Source: Paracoccaceae bacterium (GTDB lineage: Bacteria > Pseudomonadota > Alphaproteobacteria > Rhodobacterales > Rhodobacteraceae). From it: a DNA stretch of 64,000 nt. Positions 9,075 to 18,551 of the stretch are shown one piece after another. The notes below the pieces were generated by a model. That model was given only the letters and a program-made list of their open reading frames with translations. It had not been told where the DNA came from and made no database searches. The stretch lies in NCBI GenBank assembly GCA_024742455.1, contig JANSYL010000002.1, positions 1 to 64,000 on the forward strand, written 5' to 3'. The position numbers and the translations under genes are program-made. The stretch's first letter is position 1, and the number at the start of each line of letters is the position of its first letter.

Positions 9075-10136
9075 ATGGGTTATCTCGATCCCGCCGGCGT
9101 CGACGTGCTGGCCCCGAATCTCAAACGCCGCCTCTCCGGCGTGACGGCCACCGTGGTCCGCCTGTTGCCCCTGCAGCGGGACCATATCGCCATCGCCGCC
9201 GTAGCACCCGCCCTGCCCCGGCACGTGCCGCAGATCCGCCTGCGCGCGCTGCTCACCATGTCGCGCCACGGCCCCTCGGGCGCGCGGGTCTGGCATGCGC
9301 GGCGCAACTCGGAAATGCTGGCGGGGCTGTTCCTGAAACATGTGCTGCGCAAGCGGCTGAAGCTTCTCTTTACGTCCGCCTCGCAACGCCGCCACACCCG
9401 CTATTCCAAATGGCTGATCGCGCGGATGGATCGGGTGATTTCCACGTCGCAGAAAACCGCCACCTATCTCGACCGCCCCTCCACCGTGATCCTGCACGGT
9501 ATCGACACCCGCGATTTCGCCCCGCCCGCCGACCGCGCCGCCGCCAAATCCGCGCTCGGCCTGCCGCCCGGTCCGATCATCGGCTGTTTCGGTCGCATCC
9601 GCGCCCAGAAGGGCACCGGCGATTTCGTCGATGCGATGGTGCGCGTTCTGGCCGACCGGCCCGATGCGGCGGCCATCGTCATGGGCCGGGCCACCGAACA
9701 TCATCAGGCCTATGAACGCAGCCTTCGGAAAAAGGTGCTGGCGGCAGGGCTGGAGGATCAGATCCTCTTCAAGCCCGAGGTGCCGGTGGACCAGATCGCG
9801 GCCTGGTACCAGGCGCTCGACCTTTTCATCGCGCCGCAGCGGTGGGAAGGCTTCGGGCTGACCCCGCTGGAGGCGATGGCCTGCGGCGTGCCCGTCATCG
9901 CCACCCGCGTCGGCGCCTTCGAGGAACTGGTGGTCGACGGGTCAACGGGCGCGCTCGTCCCGCCCAAAGACGTGGACGCGATGGCCGCCGCCGCCGCCAC
10001 CTATCTCGACAACCCCGCCGAACGCATGTTCCAGGGCGAAGCCGCCCGCCGCCATATCGAGGACGCCTTTGCCATAGAACGCGAGGTCGCGGCGATCAAC
10101 GCGGTCTATCGGGACCTGCTGGAAAGCCGGAAATAG
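9075..10136 (+). CDS. GT4-family glycosyltransferase
   Basis: This 353-aa protein has the GT-B pattern of family GT4: an N-terminal domain opening with VLAPNLKRRLSGVTAT, and a C-terminal domain with GCFGRIRAQKG and the nucleotide-sugar binding EGFGLTPLEAMACGVPVIAT, whose two glutamates lie around residues 258 and 266. Such proteins in Rhodobacteraceae often act on lipopolysaccharide core or other surface glycans. It stands alone on the plus strand 46 bases after hemE and converges with hemF. No clear ribosome-binding sequence precedes the ATG, so the start is less certain than the family. Confidence 0.85.
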   Translation: MGYLDPAGVDVLAPNLKRRLSGVTATVVRLLPLQRDHIAIAAVAPALPRHVPQIRLRALLTMSRHGPSGARVWHARRNSEMLAGLFLKHVLRKRLKLLFTSASQRRHTRYSKWLIARMDRVISTSQKTATYLDRPSTVILHGIDTRDFAPPADRAAAKSALGLPPGPIIGCFGRIRAQKGTGDFVDAMVRVLADRPDAAAIVMGRATEHHQAYERSLRKKVLAAGLEDQILFKPEVPVDQIAAWYQALDLFIAPQRWEGFGLTPLEAMACGVPVIATRVGAFEELVVDGSTGALVPPKDVDAMAAAAATYLDNPAERMFQGEAARRHIEDAFAIEREVAAINAVYRDLLESRK

Positions 10137-10175
10137 ATGACACCCCCAGCCTTTCGGCGAAAAATGTAACCTGTC

Positions 10176-11057
10176 TCACGTCCATTTCGCGATCGGCGGC
10201 AGGCTCATCAGCACCGCGTTGGCGTCATGCCCGGTCTCCAGTCCGAATTTCGTGCCCCGGTCATAGACCAGGTTGTATTCCGCATAGAGCCCCCGGTGCA
10301 CCAGCTGCGCCTCGCGATCCGCCTCGGTGAACGCCTCGTGCCGCCGCCGTTCGACGCAGCCAAGGAAGGCGGGCAGGAACGCCCGGCCCACATCCTGGGT
10401 AAAGGCGAAATCCGCCTCCCAGTCGCCGGTGTTCAGATCGTCGTAGAAAATGCCGCCGACGCCCCGCGCCCGGTGCCGGTGCGGGACGTAGAAATACTCA
10501 TCCGCCCAGGCCTTGAAGCGGGGGTAATATTCCGGGTCGTGCCGGTTACAATGATCCTTGAGCACCGCGTGGAAATGCGCCGTGTCCTCGTCATACTCGA
10601 TGGCCGGGTTCAGGTCCGATCCCCCGCCGAACCACCACGCCACCGGCGTCCAGAACATCCGCGTGTTCATATGCACCGCGGGCACGCGCGGGTTCTGCAT
10701 ATGCGCCACAAGGCTGATGCCCGAGGCCCAGAAGGTCGGGTCATCCTTCAGACCCGACAGATCCTTGCGCGCCGCCATCGCCTGCACCGCCCGCTCGCCC
10801 AGCTGGCCATAGACGGTTGAGACATTGACGCCCACCTTCTCGAACACGCGCCCGCCGCGCATCACGCTCATCAGCCCGCCGCCGGCGTCCGATCCATCCT
10901 CCGAGGTGCGGTGCGTTTCCGTCACCTCGAACCGGCCGGCGGGGGCATCGCCACCCTGCTCCTCCTCGACCCGTTCAAAGGCCGCGACGATCTCGTCGCG
11001 CAGATACCTGAACCAGGTGGAGGCTTTCGATTTGCGGTCGTCGAACAGGTCTTTCAT
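10176..11057 (-). CDS. hemF: Coproporphyrinogen III oxidase, oxygen-dependent
   Basis: HemF (about 293 aa from ATG 11057; a GTG at 11084 would add nine residues) oxidatively decarboxylates coproporphyrinogen III using O2. Conserved segments RGGRVFEKVGVN, HMNTRMF, WWFGGGSDLNP and YCGFYDD-type GGIFYDDLN are all visible. The same window carries hemN, the anaerobic counterpart, with an FNR-like site in front of it, so the organism can make haem with or without oxygen. AAGGA lies about 11 bases before ATG 11057. Confidence 0.95.
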   Translation of the reverse strand: MKDLFDDRKSKASTWFRYLRDEIVAAFERVEEEQGGDAPAGRFEVTETHRTSEDGSDAGGGLMSVMRGGRVFEKVGVNVSTVYGQLGERAVQAMAARKDLSGLKDDPTFWASGISLVAHMQNPRVPAVHMNTRMFWTPVAWWFGGGSDLNPAIEYDEDTAHFHAVLKDHCNRHDPEYYPRFKAWADEYFYVPHRHRARGVGGIFYDDLNTGDWEADFAFTQDVGRAFLPAFLGCVERRRHEAFTEADREAQLVHRGLYAEYNLVYDRGTKFGLETGHDANAVLMSLPPIAKWT

Positions 11058-11284
11058 GTCTTGGGCGATCCTTGCTTGTCTCACTCAATCTCTAGCAGAG
11101 CAGGTCCGCTTTGGCCACGCGGCGAACCGGCACCCGGCGCGTCGCGCGCGGCCCGGCACCCCCATGTCCTAGTGGCTTGGCACCGCCCGTCACCCACATG
11201 TTGACAGCCCGGGCAAGACACCGCCGATTGAGGCGCAACGCCTTGATTTTGCCACATCTTTGATGTCTCTGGCGAGGGTAGAAG

Positions 11285-12808
11285 GTGCCGCGCAAGACGG
11301 CGCCCGAGGCAGAGCGAGCAGGTCCCTTGACCAAGACCCCGAGCTTCCCGGCGCTTGTCGGGCTGTTGATCCTTGTGGTGGCGTCGGTCTTTGCCGCGCC
11401 CCTCCGGGCCGCGCCCTATGCCGCCATGGTGATGGACGCGCGCACCGGCGAGGTGCTGCATGCCCGCAACGCCGACACCCGCCTGCACCCCGCCTCGTTG
11501 ACCAAGATGATGACGCTTTACGTGGCGTTCGAGGCGATCCGCCTTGGCGAGATCACGCTCGACACCCCGGTGCGGATTTCCGAACTGGCCGCCTCCGAAC
11601 CGCCCTCGGAACTGGGGCTGCGCGCGGGCTCCACGATCCGCTTCCGCTACCTGATCCGCGCCGCCGCGATCCGGTCGGCCAATGACGCCGCCACCGCCAT
11701 CGCCGAGGCGGTTTCGGGCTCCGAGGCCGCCTTTGCCCGCCGCATGACGCGCACCGCCCAGGCGCTCGGGATGACGCGGACCACCTTCCGCAACGCTCAC
11801 GGCCTGACCGAAGAAGGCCATCTCAGCACTGCACGCGACATGACGATCATGGGCCGGCGGCTGTTCTACGATTACCCGCAATACTACAACCTGTTCTCGC
11901 GGCGCGAGACCGACGCCGGTATCGCCACCGTCCGCAACACCAATCGCGCGCTTTTGGATGCCTATCGTGGCGCCGACGGGATCAAGACCGGCTATACCCG
12001 CGCGGCGGGGTTCAACCTCGTGGCCTCGGCGGAACGCGGGCAGGAACGCATCATCGCCACCGTTTTCGGCGGGCAATCGGCGGCGTCGCGCAATCAGCGC
12101 ATCATGGAACTTCTGGACATGGGCTTCGCCCGCGCGCCCAGCCGCGCCGTCGCCCGCGTCCCCTCACCACCCAGCTATGCGGACGTGCCCACCGGCAGGA
12201 CGACCCGCGCCACGGGCGCCGTCACCCGGTCGCTCAGGCCCGTGCCGCGGCCGCTGGCCGAACCGGAACCGGCGCTTCTGGCGGCGATTTCGGACGCGGT
12301 CGTCGATGCACTCGACGATGTGGGCGCCGCAGTGCCCGAGCCGGCACCCGAGATCCCCGCGCCGGAAACCGGCGTGGCCGCCGCCGCCCCGCCGGAGGAC
12401 ATGCCCCTGCCCGTGCCGCGCCCCACACCCGAGGTTGCCCGCCCTGCCGAACCTGACCCGGTCGAGATCGCGGCATCCCCCGCACCGCCTCCGGCCCCGG
12501 TCGACGTTGCGGCCGAGGACACGGCCGAGGATGCGCTGGTCGTCACCCGGGCCTCGTCCTCGGGCGGACGCCTCTACAGCGTGTCGCTGGGCCTGCAAGG
12601 GTCGCATCACAGCGCCGAACGCCTGCTACTGCGCACCGCCCTCAGCGAGATCGGCACCTTTGACGATGCGCTCCGCCGGGTCGTCCGGCGCGGCGAGGCG
12701 CAGTATGAGGCCACGTTCCACGGCCTGTCCGAAGTTCAGGCCAGCCGCGCCTGCGCCCGCCTCAGCGCCCGGGCGATGGACTGCTCGGTGATCGGCCCAT
12801 CGGGCTGA
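11285..12808 (+). CDS. D-alanyl-D-alanine carboxypeptidase with C-terminal SPOR domain
   Basis: Exported penicillin-binding protein of the DacA/PBP5 class (507 aa). A signal peptide ends near residue 43. The active-site motifs are in order: SLTK (S71-K74), SAN (S131-N133) and KTG (K234-G236), so it should trim pentapeptide side chains in the periplasm. A Pro/Ala-rich low-complexity linker (about residues 290-415) leads to a C-terminal SPOR-like domain that would bind denuded septal peptidoglycan. The start is GTG at 11285; a TTG near 11327 is an alternative. It is divergent from hemF across a 227-base gap (11058-11284) in which I see no distinct regulatory dyad. Confidence 0.92.
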   Translation: MPRKTAPEAERAGPLTKTPSFPALVGLLILVVASVFAAPLRAAPYAAMVMDARTGEVLHARNADTRLHPASLTKMMTLYVAFEAIRLGEITLDTPVRISELAASEPPSELGLRAGSTIRFRYLIRAAAIRSANDAATAIAEAVSGSEAAFARRMTRTAQALGMTRTTFRNAHGLTEEGHLSTARDMTIMGRRLFYDYPQYYNLFSRRETDAGIATVRNTNRALLDAYRGADGIKTGYTRAAGFNLVASAERGQERIIATVFGGQSAASRNQRIMELLDMGFARAPSRAVARVPSPPSYADVPTGRTTRATGAVTRSLRPVPRPLAEPEPALLAAISDAVVDALDDVGAAVPEPAPEIPAPETGVAAAAPPEDMPLPVPRPTPEVARPAEPDPVEIAASPAPPPAPVDVAAEDTAEDALVVTRASSSGGRLYSVSLGLQGSHHSAERLLLRTALSEIGTFDDALRRVVRRGEAQYEATFHGLSEVQASRACARLSARAMDCSVIGPSG

Positions 12809-12862
12809 CGCCGCGCGCGGTCGCGAAAACCCAGGCCAGCGCCGTCCACGGCTTCGCTCCGC

Positions 12863-13021
12863 TCAGCTTTTCGGGTGGTCGTCGTAATCTTCGCGCAGGA
12901 TGCGATGGGCATCGCCCTCGGGGTCGTCGAACTGCCCGCGCTTGAGCATCCAGAAAAAGATACCCAGCCCGACCAGGCCCAGGAACAGGCTGACCGGGAT
13001 CAGGATGCCGAGCACGTCCAT
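12863..13021 (-). CDS. ccoS: cbb3-type cytochrome oxidase assembly protein CcoS
   Basis: 52-aa membrane protein beginning MDVLGILIPVSLFLGL, with one N-terminal transmembrane helix and the conserved FFWMLKRGQFDDPEGDAHRIL segment of CcoS/FixS. It is needed for insertion of the copper and haem cofactors into cbb3 oxidase. It lies 7 bases after ccoI, last in the ccoG-H-I-S operon. Confidence 0.93.
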   Translation of the reverse strand: MDVLGILIPVSLFLGLVGLGIFFWMLKRGQFDDPEGDAHRILREDYDDHPKS

Positions 13022-13028
13022 TAGGACC

Positions 13029-15212
13029 TCATTTCAACCGGATTGCGTTCAGCGACACCGTAAGCGAACTGGCCGACATCGCCAAGGCCGCGATCAGGGG
13101 CGAACACAGGCCCACCACCGCCAGCGGCACTGCCAGCACGTTGTAAACCGTTGCAATGGTGAAATTTTCCCGGATGCGCCGCCCGGCGGACCCGGCGGTG
13201 GTGATCGCGTCGGCCACGGGGGACAGGCTGCGCCCCATCAGCACCATGTCCGAGGCCGACCGCGCCGCATCCAGCGCCGAAGCGGGCGAAATCGACACAT
13301 GCGCCGCCGCCAGCGCGGCGGTATCGTTCAGACCGTCACCCACCATCAACACCTTGCCGCCCGCCTCGGCGATAGCCTGCACGGCGGCCACCTTTTGCTC
13401 GGGCAGCGCCTCGGCCACCGCCTCGTCGATGCCGATCCGCGCGGCAAAGCGGTCAACTGCGGTCCGGCTGTCGCCCGAGATCATCATCACCCGCTTGCCC
13501 TGCGCCCTCAGGCTGGCGACCAGTTCCGCCGCGCCCTCGCGCAGCGTGTCGGTGAAGGCGATGGCCAGCGGGGCGGTGTCGCCCACCCGCAGATAGGTCG
13601 CGGTCTCCGGGCTGTCCTTGGCCCCGGTCCAGCCCGCGCGCCCCAGTCTGACCGCCTGCCCCTGCCAGATGCCTTCGACGCCGTAGCCCGCCTTCTCGGT
13701 GATGTCCGCAACCGCCGCCGGTGTCACACCCCGGTCGCGCAGCCCGCGCGCCAGCGCCTCGGCCAGCGGGTGCGATGACGCGGCGGCCAGCGCCAGCGCC
13801 ACCGGTGCATGGGCACGGGGGATCACCGACAGGTCCACCGCTTCGGGCGTGCCCGTCGTCAGCGTCCCGGTCTTGTCGAACACCACGGTATCGGCCTCGG
13901 CCAGCCGTTCCAGCGCGGTGCCGTCCTTGATCAGCAACCCCTTGCGGAACAGACGCCCCGACGCGGCGGTGGTCACCGCCGGCACGGCCAGGCCCAGCGC
14001 ACAGGGGCAGGTGATGATCAGCACGGCCGCAGCAATGTTCAGCGCGATCCGCAAATCCTGCGTGTAAAGATACCAGCCCACGGCCGCCAGGAATGACAGG
14101 ATATGCACCCCCGGCGCGTAAAGCTTCGCCGCCTGATCGGCGAGCGAGGTGTAATTGTTGCGCCCGGCTTCGGCTACCGCGACCAGGTCGGCGATCCGGT
14201 GCAGCGCGGTATCCCGCCCCGCCGCGCGCACCTCGACGGTCAGGGGACCGGTCAGGTTGACCTCGCCCGCGCTGACGGCATGGCCCGGCCCGGCATAGAC
14301 CGGCAGGCTCTCCCCGGTCATCAGCGCCCGGTCCAGTTCGGACGTGCCCGCCGTCACCACCCCGTCCACCGGGATGCGCCCGCCTGGCTTGACGCGCACG
14401 ATATCGCCCGGGGCCAGATCGGCGACCGATACGACCGCTTCACCCGCATCCGTCAGTCGCGTGGCGCGGGGCACCTCCAGCGCGGCCAGTTCCTGCGCCG
14501 CAGACCGGGCCGAGGCGCGGGTGCGGTGGTCCAGGTATCGGCCCGCCAGCAGGAAGAAACACAGCATGATCGCGGCGTCGAAATAGGCGTGGTGGCCGGA
14601 ATGGATCGTCTCGTAAAGCGAGGTGCCCACTGCCAGCCCGATCGCCAGCGAGATCGGCACATCCATGTTCAGCCGCCCGCCCCTCAGCGCCCCCCAGGCC
14701 GAGGCATAGAAGGGCCGCCCGCAGAAGATCACGGCCGGGATCGCGATGGCCGCGCTGATCCAGTGCATCATGTCACGGGTCACGCCATCGGCGCCGGACC
14801 AGACCGCGACCGACAACAGCATCACGTTCATCATCGCGAAGAACGCCACCGCCAGCCGCATCATCAGGTCGCGGCCCTGCCGGTCGGCCTCGGTCATCGC
14901 CAGCACGCCCGGGTCCAGCTCATGCGCCTCGTATCCCGCCCGCGCCAGCACGGCCGACAGGTCTTCGGCGGTGATATCCGCCCCGGCCTCGACAGCGGCG
15001 CGGCGCAGGGTCAGGTTCACCCGCGCATCCATGACACCCGGCACCGCCATCAGCGTCCGTTCCACGCCCGAGATACAGGCCGCACAATGGATGCCCGGCA
15101 GCGACAGCATCACGCGCGCCTGTTTCGGCAGATCGGCAAGATGTTCGGCCGCGGGCGCCCCGACACAGGCCGGGCAGGCCGCAGGCCGCGCATGTTCGAA
15201 GGTGGCGGTCAC
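13029..15212 (-). CDS. ccoI: Copper-translocating P-type ATPase CcoI
   Basis: P1B-type ATPase of about 727 aa supplying copper for cbb3 oxidase assembly. Motifs in order: N-terminal CPAC pair, heavy-metal-associated GIHCAAC, membrane CPC in ITCPCALGLAVP, the phosphorylation site DKTGT, the SSHPLA His-Pro pair and GDGLNDTAAL. The start is probably GTG at 15212: a GAGGGGG ribosome-binding sequence lies just before it, between the ccoH stop and the GTG. An ATG at 15269 is possible but would overlap ccoH by 47 bases. Confidence 0.95.
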   Translation of the reverse strand: MTATFEHARPAACPACVGAPAAEHLADLPKQARVMLSLPGIHCAACISGVERTLMAVPGVMDARVNLTLRRAAVEAGADITAEDLSAVLARAGYEAHELDPGVLAMTEADRQGRDLMMRLAVAFFAMMNVMLLSVAVWSGADGVTRDMMHWISAAIAIPAVIFCGRPFYASAWGALRGGRLNMDVPISLAIGLAVGTSLYETIHSGHHAYFDAAIMLCFFLLAGRYLDHRTRASARSAAQELAALEVPRATRLTDAGEAVVSVADLAPGDIVRVKPGGRIPVDGVVTAGTSELDRALMTGESLPVYAGPGHAVSAGEVNLTGPLTVEVRAAGRDTALHRIADLVAVAEAGRNNYTSLADQAAKLYAPGVHILSFLAAVGWYLYTQDLRIALNIAAAVLIITCPCALGLAVPAVTTAASGRLFRKGLLIKDGTALERLAEADTVVFDKTGTLTTGTPEAVDLSVIPRAHAPVALALAAASSHPLAEALARGLRDRGVTPAAVADITEKAGYGVEGIWQGQAVRLGRAGWTGAKDSPETATYLRVGDTAPLAIAFTDTLREGAAELVASLRAQGKRVMMISGDSRTAVDRFAARIGIDEAVAEALPEQKVAAVQAIAEAGGKVLMVGDGLNDTAALAAAHVSISPASALDAARSASDMVLMGRSLSPVADAITTAGSAGRRIRENFTIATVYNVLAVPLAVVGLCSPLIAALAMSASSLTVSLNAIRLK

Positions 15213-15222
15213 CCCTGCCCCC

Positions 15223-15708
15223 TCAGCCGCTGTGATAGAAGGTGACGTTGTGGCGATACTCTGTGCCATCCCGCGCCATGCCGGTCAGGCGCAGCCGCCA
15301 CCGGCCATAACCCACCTCCGCCGGGGCGACGAAAGCCCCCCGGTTGCGCGTCAGCTCCAGAAGCTGATCCTCGGTCTGGTTGGTGGGCCGCGTCAGCAGG
15401 GCCTCAAGCTGGGCCGGGTAGACAGGCGCACCGCTGTCATCGACCAGGTGCAGGATCAGCGTGCCGTCGCCCGGCACCTCGACACTTGCGTTCCAGCCCA
15501 GCGCCTCCTGCGCGGCGCGGCGTTCGTCGAAGGTCTGGCTGTCGGCATAGGACGAACTGACCTCCATCCCCGGGAAGGTGGAAATGGCATTATAGGCCAT
15601 GAACAGATTCACCCCGATGATGATGCCGAAACCGCCCACGAACATCGTCAGCACATGGCGTCCGGTCAGCTTGCGGCCCTCGTTCTGGGTGTCAGGCTCC
15701 GTGGTCAT
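15223..15708 (-). CDS. ccoH: cbb3 oxidase assembly protein CcoH (FixH family)
   Basis: 161-aa protein with one N-terminal membrane helix (GRHVLTMFVGGFGIIIGVNLFMAY region) and a periplasmic FixH domain ending in WRLRLTGMARDG and HNVTFYHSG. FixH/CcoH proteins associate with early cbb3 assembly intermediates. The ATG at 15708 overlaps the ccoG stop as ATGA. Confidence 0.93.
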   Translation of the reverse strand: MTTEPDTQNEGRKLTGRHVLTMFVGGFGIIIGVNLFMAYNAISTFPGMEVSSSYADSQTFDERRAAQEALGWNASVEVPGDGTLILHLVDDSGAPVYPAQLEALLTRPTNQTEDQLLELTRNRGAFVAPAEVGYGRWRLRLTGMARDGTEYRHNVTFYHSG

Positions 15709-17126
15709 TCCATATCCCTCCCGAAGAATGTGGTGTCCTGATGGGTCCGCGCCTCGGAATTGGTATCCTCCAGCCACAGGCGCAGATCGGTGCGCTCGGC
15801 ATCGGCCGCAGTCGAGCCCGGCTCGGCCAGCACGTAAACCCGCTGCAGATGCGTGGTGTCGGCGGGCACCTCGACGCTCAGACCGTCGACACCCTCCAGC
15901 TCCAGCCGCAGCGCCTCGTCGCTGGTCAGGCTGAAGGCGAATGTGGTGTCGCCATGGGTCATGTTGCGGATCCGCACGTCATAGGTGTTGCGACTCGTCC
16001 CGTCCGACAGCAGCACGAATTGCGGGTTGCGCACCGGGGCCACCGTCATGTCGATCTCGGACCGGATGAACAAAAGCACGGTCAGCCCGATGCCGATCGC
16101 CGACCACAACACGGTGTAAAGGATCGTGCGGGGGCGGAAGATGTGTTTCCAGACCGGCTTTTTCGGGTTGCCCGCACGCTCATGCGCCTCGTCGGTCAGG
16201 GCGATGTAATCGATCAGCCCGCGCGGCTTGCCGACCTTTTCCATGATGTCGTCACAGGCATCGATGCACAGCGCACAGGTGATGCATTCCAGCTGCTGAC
16301 CGTCGCGGATGTCGATGCCCACGGGGCAGACATTCACGCAGGCATTGCAATCGATGCAGTCGCCCAGACCGTCCCGGTCCTTGCCATGGCCGCGCGGTTC
16401 CCCGCGCCAGTCACGATAGGCGACCGTGATCGTGTCCTCGTCCATCATCGCGGCCTGGATGCGCGGCCAGGGGCACATGTAGACGCAGACCTGTTCGCGC
16501 ATGAACCCGCCGAACACGAAGGTGGTCGCGGTCAGGATGCCGATGGTGGCATAGACCACGTAATCGGATTGCCCTGTGACGATATTCGTCAGCAACGTGG
16601 GTGCATCGGCGAAATAGAACACCCAGGCCCCGCCGGTCGCCACCGCAATGGCCAGCCAGATGGCGTATTTCGTCACGCGCAGGCGGAACTTGTGGAAATC
16701 CATGCCCTTGCGCCAGATGCGCAACCGGTTGTTGCGGTCGCCCTCGATCCAGCGTTCGACGGCGAAAAACAGGTCGGTCCACACCGTCTGCGGGCAGGTA
16801 TAGCCGCACCACACCCGGCCCAGCGCCGAGGTGAACAGGAACAGGCCCAGCCCCGCCATGATCAGCAGACCGGCAACGAAATAGAACTCGTGCGGCCAGA
16901 TCTCGATCCAGAAGAAAAAGAACCGCCGGTTTGCCAGGTCGATCAGAACCGCCTGGTCGGGCAGCGCCGGGCCGCGGTCCCAGCGGATCCAGGGCGTGAC
17001 GTAATAGATGCCGAGCGTGACGAGCATGATGGCCCATTTCAACGTCCGGAACTTGCCCCTGACGTCTTTCGGAAAGACGGGTTCGCGGGCGGCGTAAAGC
17101 TTTGTGGGCTCTTCCGTGGCACTCAT
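15705..17126 (-). CDS. ccoG: Cytochrome c oxidase accessory protein CcoG (FixG/RdxA), 4Fe-4S
   Basis: 473-aa membrane ferredoxin-like protein. About five transmembrane segments precede two 4Fe-4S clusters (CIDCNACVNVCP and CITCALCIDAC), followed by a periplasmic Ig-like C-terminal domain. CcoG proteins are implicated in reducing Cu(II) during cbb3 oxidase biogenesis. An FNR-type dyad lies about 80 bases upstream of its ATG, so ccoGHIS appears to have its own oxygen-responsive promoter separate from ccoNOQP. Confidence 0.95.
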   Translation of the reverse strand: MSATEEPTKLYAAREPVFPKDVRGKFRTLKWAIMLVTLGIYYVTPWIRWDRGPALPDQAVLIDLANRRFFFFWIEIWPHEFYFVAGLLIMAGLGLFLFTSALGRVWCGYTCPQTVWTDLFFAVERWIEGDRNNRLRIWRKGMDFHKFRLRVTKYAIWLAIAVATGGAWVFYFADAPTLLTNIVTGQSDYVVYATIGILTATTFVFGGFMREQVCVYMCPWPRIQAAMMDEDTITVAYRDWRGEPRGHGKDRDGLGDCIDCNACVNVCPVGIDIRDGQQLECITCALCIDACDDIMEKVGKPRGLIDYIALTDEAHERAGNPKKPVWKHIFRPRTILYTVLWSAIGIGLTVLLFIRSEIDMTVAPVRNPQFVLLSDGTSRNTYDVRIRNMTHGDTTFAFSLTSDEALRLELEGVDGLSVEVPADTTHLQRVYVLAEPGSTAADAERTDLRLWLEDTNSEARTHQDTTFFGRDME

Positions 17127-17197
17127 GACGGATGAGATCCTTCCTGATTTTCAGTCCTGCGCCTTCATGAGATACGGTGCCGGCCCGGCCCGTCTCC

Positions 17198-17211
17198 TTG
17201 ACGTGGATCAA
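17198..17211 (-). promoter_or_regulatory. FNR-type site upstream of ccoG
   Basis: TTGACGTGGATCAA agrees with the TTGAT-N4-ATCAA consensus of FNR/FnrL with one mismatch. A TATCTC hexamer (17174-17169, minus strand) lies 23 bases beyond it toward ccoG, close to class II spacing. Confidence 0.75.
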
Positions 17212-17320
17212 AACGCCCCCGCTGCGCGCGTTTGACGCAAGCGGATCGGCGCGGTTGGCCCGCCCCCCGGAACAGCACACGCCCCGGCGCGGGCGGCGGC
17301 GGGGCGTGGCGATGGGTTTG

Positions 17321-17393
17321 GCACCGGTCCCGTAGGAAACGCGCGAACAGGACCGGGACCGGTGCCACCCGCACACCGGGAGGGGTGTGCGGG
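17321..17393 (-). terminator. Two consecutive strong hairpins after ccoP
   Basis: Two perfect inverted repeats follow the ccoP stop: CCCGCACACC/GGTGTGCGGG at 17368-17393 (6-base loop) and GGCACCGGTCCCG/CGGGACCGGTGCC at 17321-17366 (20-base loop). They separate the ccoNOQP operon from the ccoG promoter. Neither has a U-run, so they may act as RNA-stability elements or Rho-linked 3' ends rather than classical terminators. Confidence 0.6.
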
Positions 17394-17412
17394 ATGGGAC
17401 CCCCCGGGCGGC

Positions 17413-18327
17413 TTACTGGCCGCCGCCCAGGGAATGGACGTAGATCGACACCGCGCGCACCTCGGCCTCGGACAGGCGTCCGGCGTCCGACGCCTCCGCC
17501 GACCAGGGCGGCATAACGCCGAAGCGCGAATAGCGCACGGTTTCCTCGATGGCTTCGGGCGTGCCGCCGTAAAGCCAGATCGCATCGGTCAGGTTGGGTG
17601 CGCCCAGGAACTGGTCGCCCATCCCGCTGTCCTGGTGACAGGCCGCGCAATTGTCGAGGAAGATGCTTTCGCCCGCCGAGGCCAGGCTCATATCCGCCGC
17701 CTGCCCCGACAGGTTCAGCACGTAATTGACCACTTGCGCGATTTCATCGTCGCTGAGGATCTCGTCATAGGCGGTCATCTCGGAATAATGGGCGTCCAGA
17801 TCGTCCTCGTTCCGGATACCGTGGCTGACCGTGTAATGGATGTCGTCGATCGTGCCACCCCAGAGCCAGTCATCATCGAGCAGGTTGGGATAGCCCGAGG
17901 CCTGCACACCGGCCGCGCCCGACCCGTGGCACTGCGAACACCAGGTCGCAAAGATCGCCGCACCGCCATTGATGGCATAGTTGTACAGCTCGGGCGTATC
18001 CGTCGGGTTCACATCCGACAGCGTCACCTCGACCAGCTGGGCGCGGATATCTGTGTTCATCGCGTCGAACTCGGCGATGTCACGGCTGACATTCTCGCGG
18101 GTCGAAAACCCCAGGATGCCGGGGGTCGCCCGGTCCAGCAGCGGCCAGGCCGGGTAAAGCACCGTGTAGACGATCCCCCAGACGCATGTGGCGTAGAAGG
18201 TCCACAGCCACCAGCGCGGCAGCGGGTTGTTGAACTCCTTGATCCCGTCCCAGACGTGACCCGTGGTATCGGGGTCGCCCTCCATCAGGACCTGTTCTTC
18301 GGGGTGCTTGTTCTGGTCGTCGGTCAT
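17413..18327 (-). CDS. ccoP: cbb3-type cytochrome c oxidase subunit III (dihaem CcoP)
   Basis: 304-aa membrane-anchored dihaem cytochrome c that passes electrons to CcoO/CcoN. An N-terminal helix (residues 37-60) is followed by two haem c sites, CSQCH (C130-H134) and CAACH (C227-H231). It overlaps ccoQ by ATGA and is the last gene of ccoNOQP. Confidence 0.97.
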   Translation of the reverse strand: MTDDQNKHPEEQVLMEGDPDTTGHVWDGIKEFNNPLPRWWLWTFYATCVWGIVYTVLYPAWPLLDRATPGILGFSTRENVSRDIAEFDAMNTDIRAQLVEVTLSDVNPTDTPELYNYAINGGAAIFATWCSQCHGSGAAGVQASGYPNLLDDDWLWGGTIDDIHYTVSHGIRNEDDLDAHYSEMTAYDEILSDDEIAQVVNYVLNLSGQAADMSLASAGESIFLDNCAACHQDSGMGDQFLGAPNLTDAIWLYGGTPEAIEETVRYSRFGVMPPWSAEASDAGRLSEAEVRAVSIYVHSLGGGQ

Positions 18328-18536
18328 TGCCGCGCCTCCTGAACTCGTGCCGCATGGGCCGGCCCTTCGGGGGCCGGGGCGTCGTCATAGCGGAAGGGGA
18401 TGTTGGCCGCGTCCTTCTGGCCCGTGCGTGCGCCGGGACGGAACACGAAAGCGATGATCCCGAGGAAGACGAGAAGCATGAACATCGCCCCCCAGCTCCG
18501 CGCGATCACCTGCAGGACCGTATAGGTATCTTCCAT
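18324..18536 (-). CDS. ccoQ: cbb3-type cytochrome oxidase subunit CcoQ
   Basis: 70-aa single-helix membrane protein (GAMFMLLVFLGIIAFVF segment) with a polar cytoplasmic tail, of the length and position expected for CcoQ, which stabilises the oxidase. GGGAGG precedes the ATG; the stop overlaps the ccoP start. Confidence 0.92.
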   Translation of the reverse strand: MEDTYTVLQVIARSWGAMFMLLVFLGIIAFVFRPGARTGQKDAANIPFRYDDAPAPEGPAHAARVQEARQ

Positions 18537-18551
18537 GTCTGGCGTCCTCCC

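Noticed and set aside
6932..11057. Part of a photosynthesis gene cluster because of the hem genes
   Set aside because: No bch, crt, puf or puh genes are in the window; the hem genes serve general haem synthesis.
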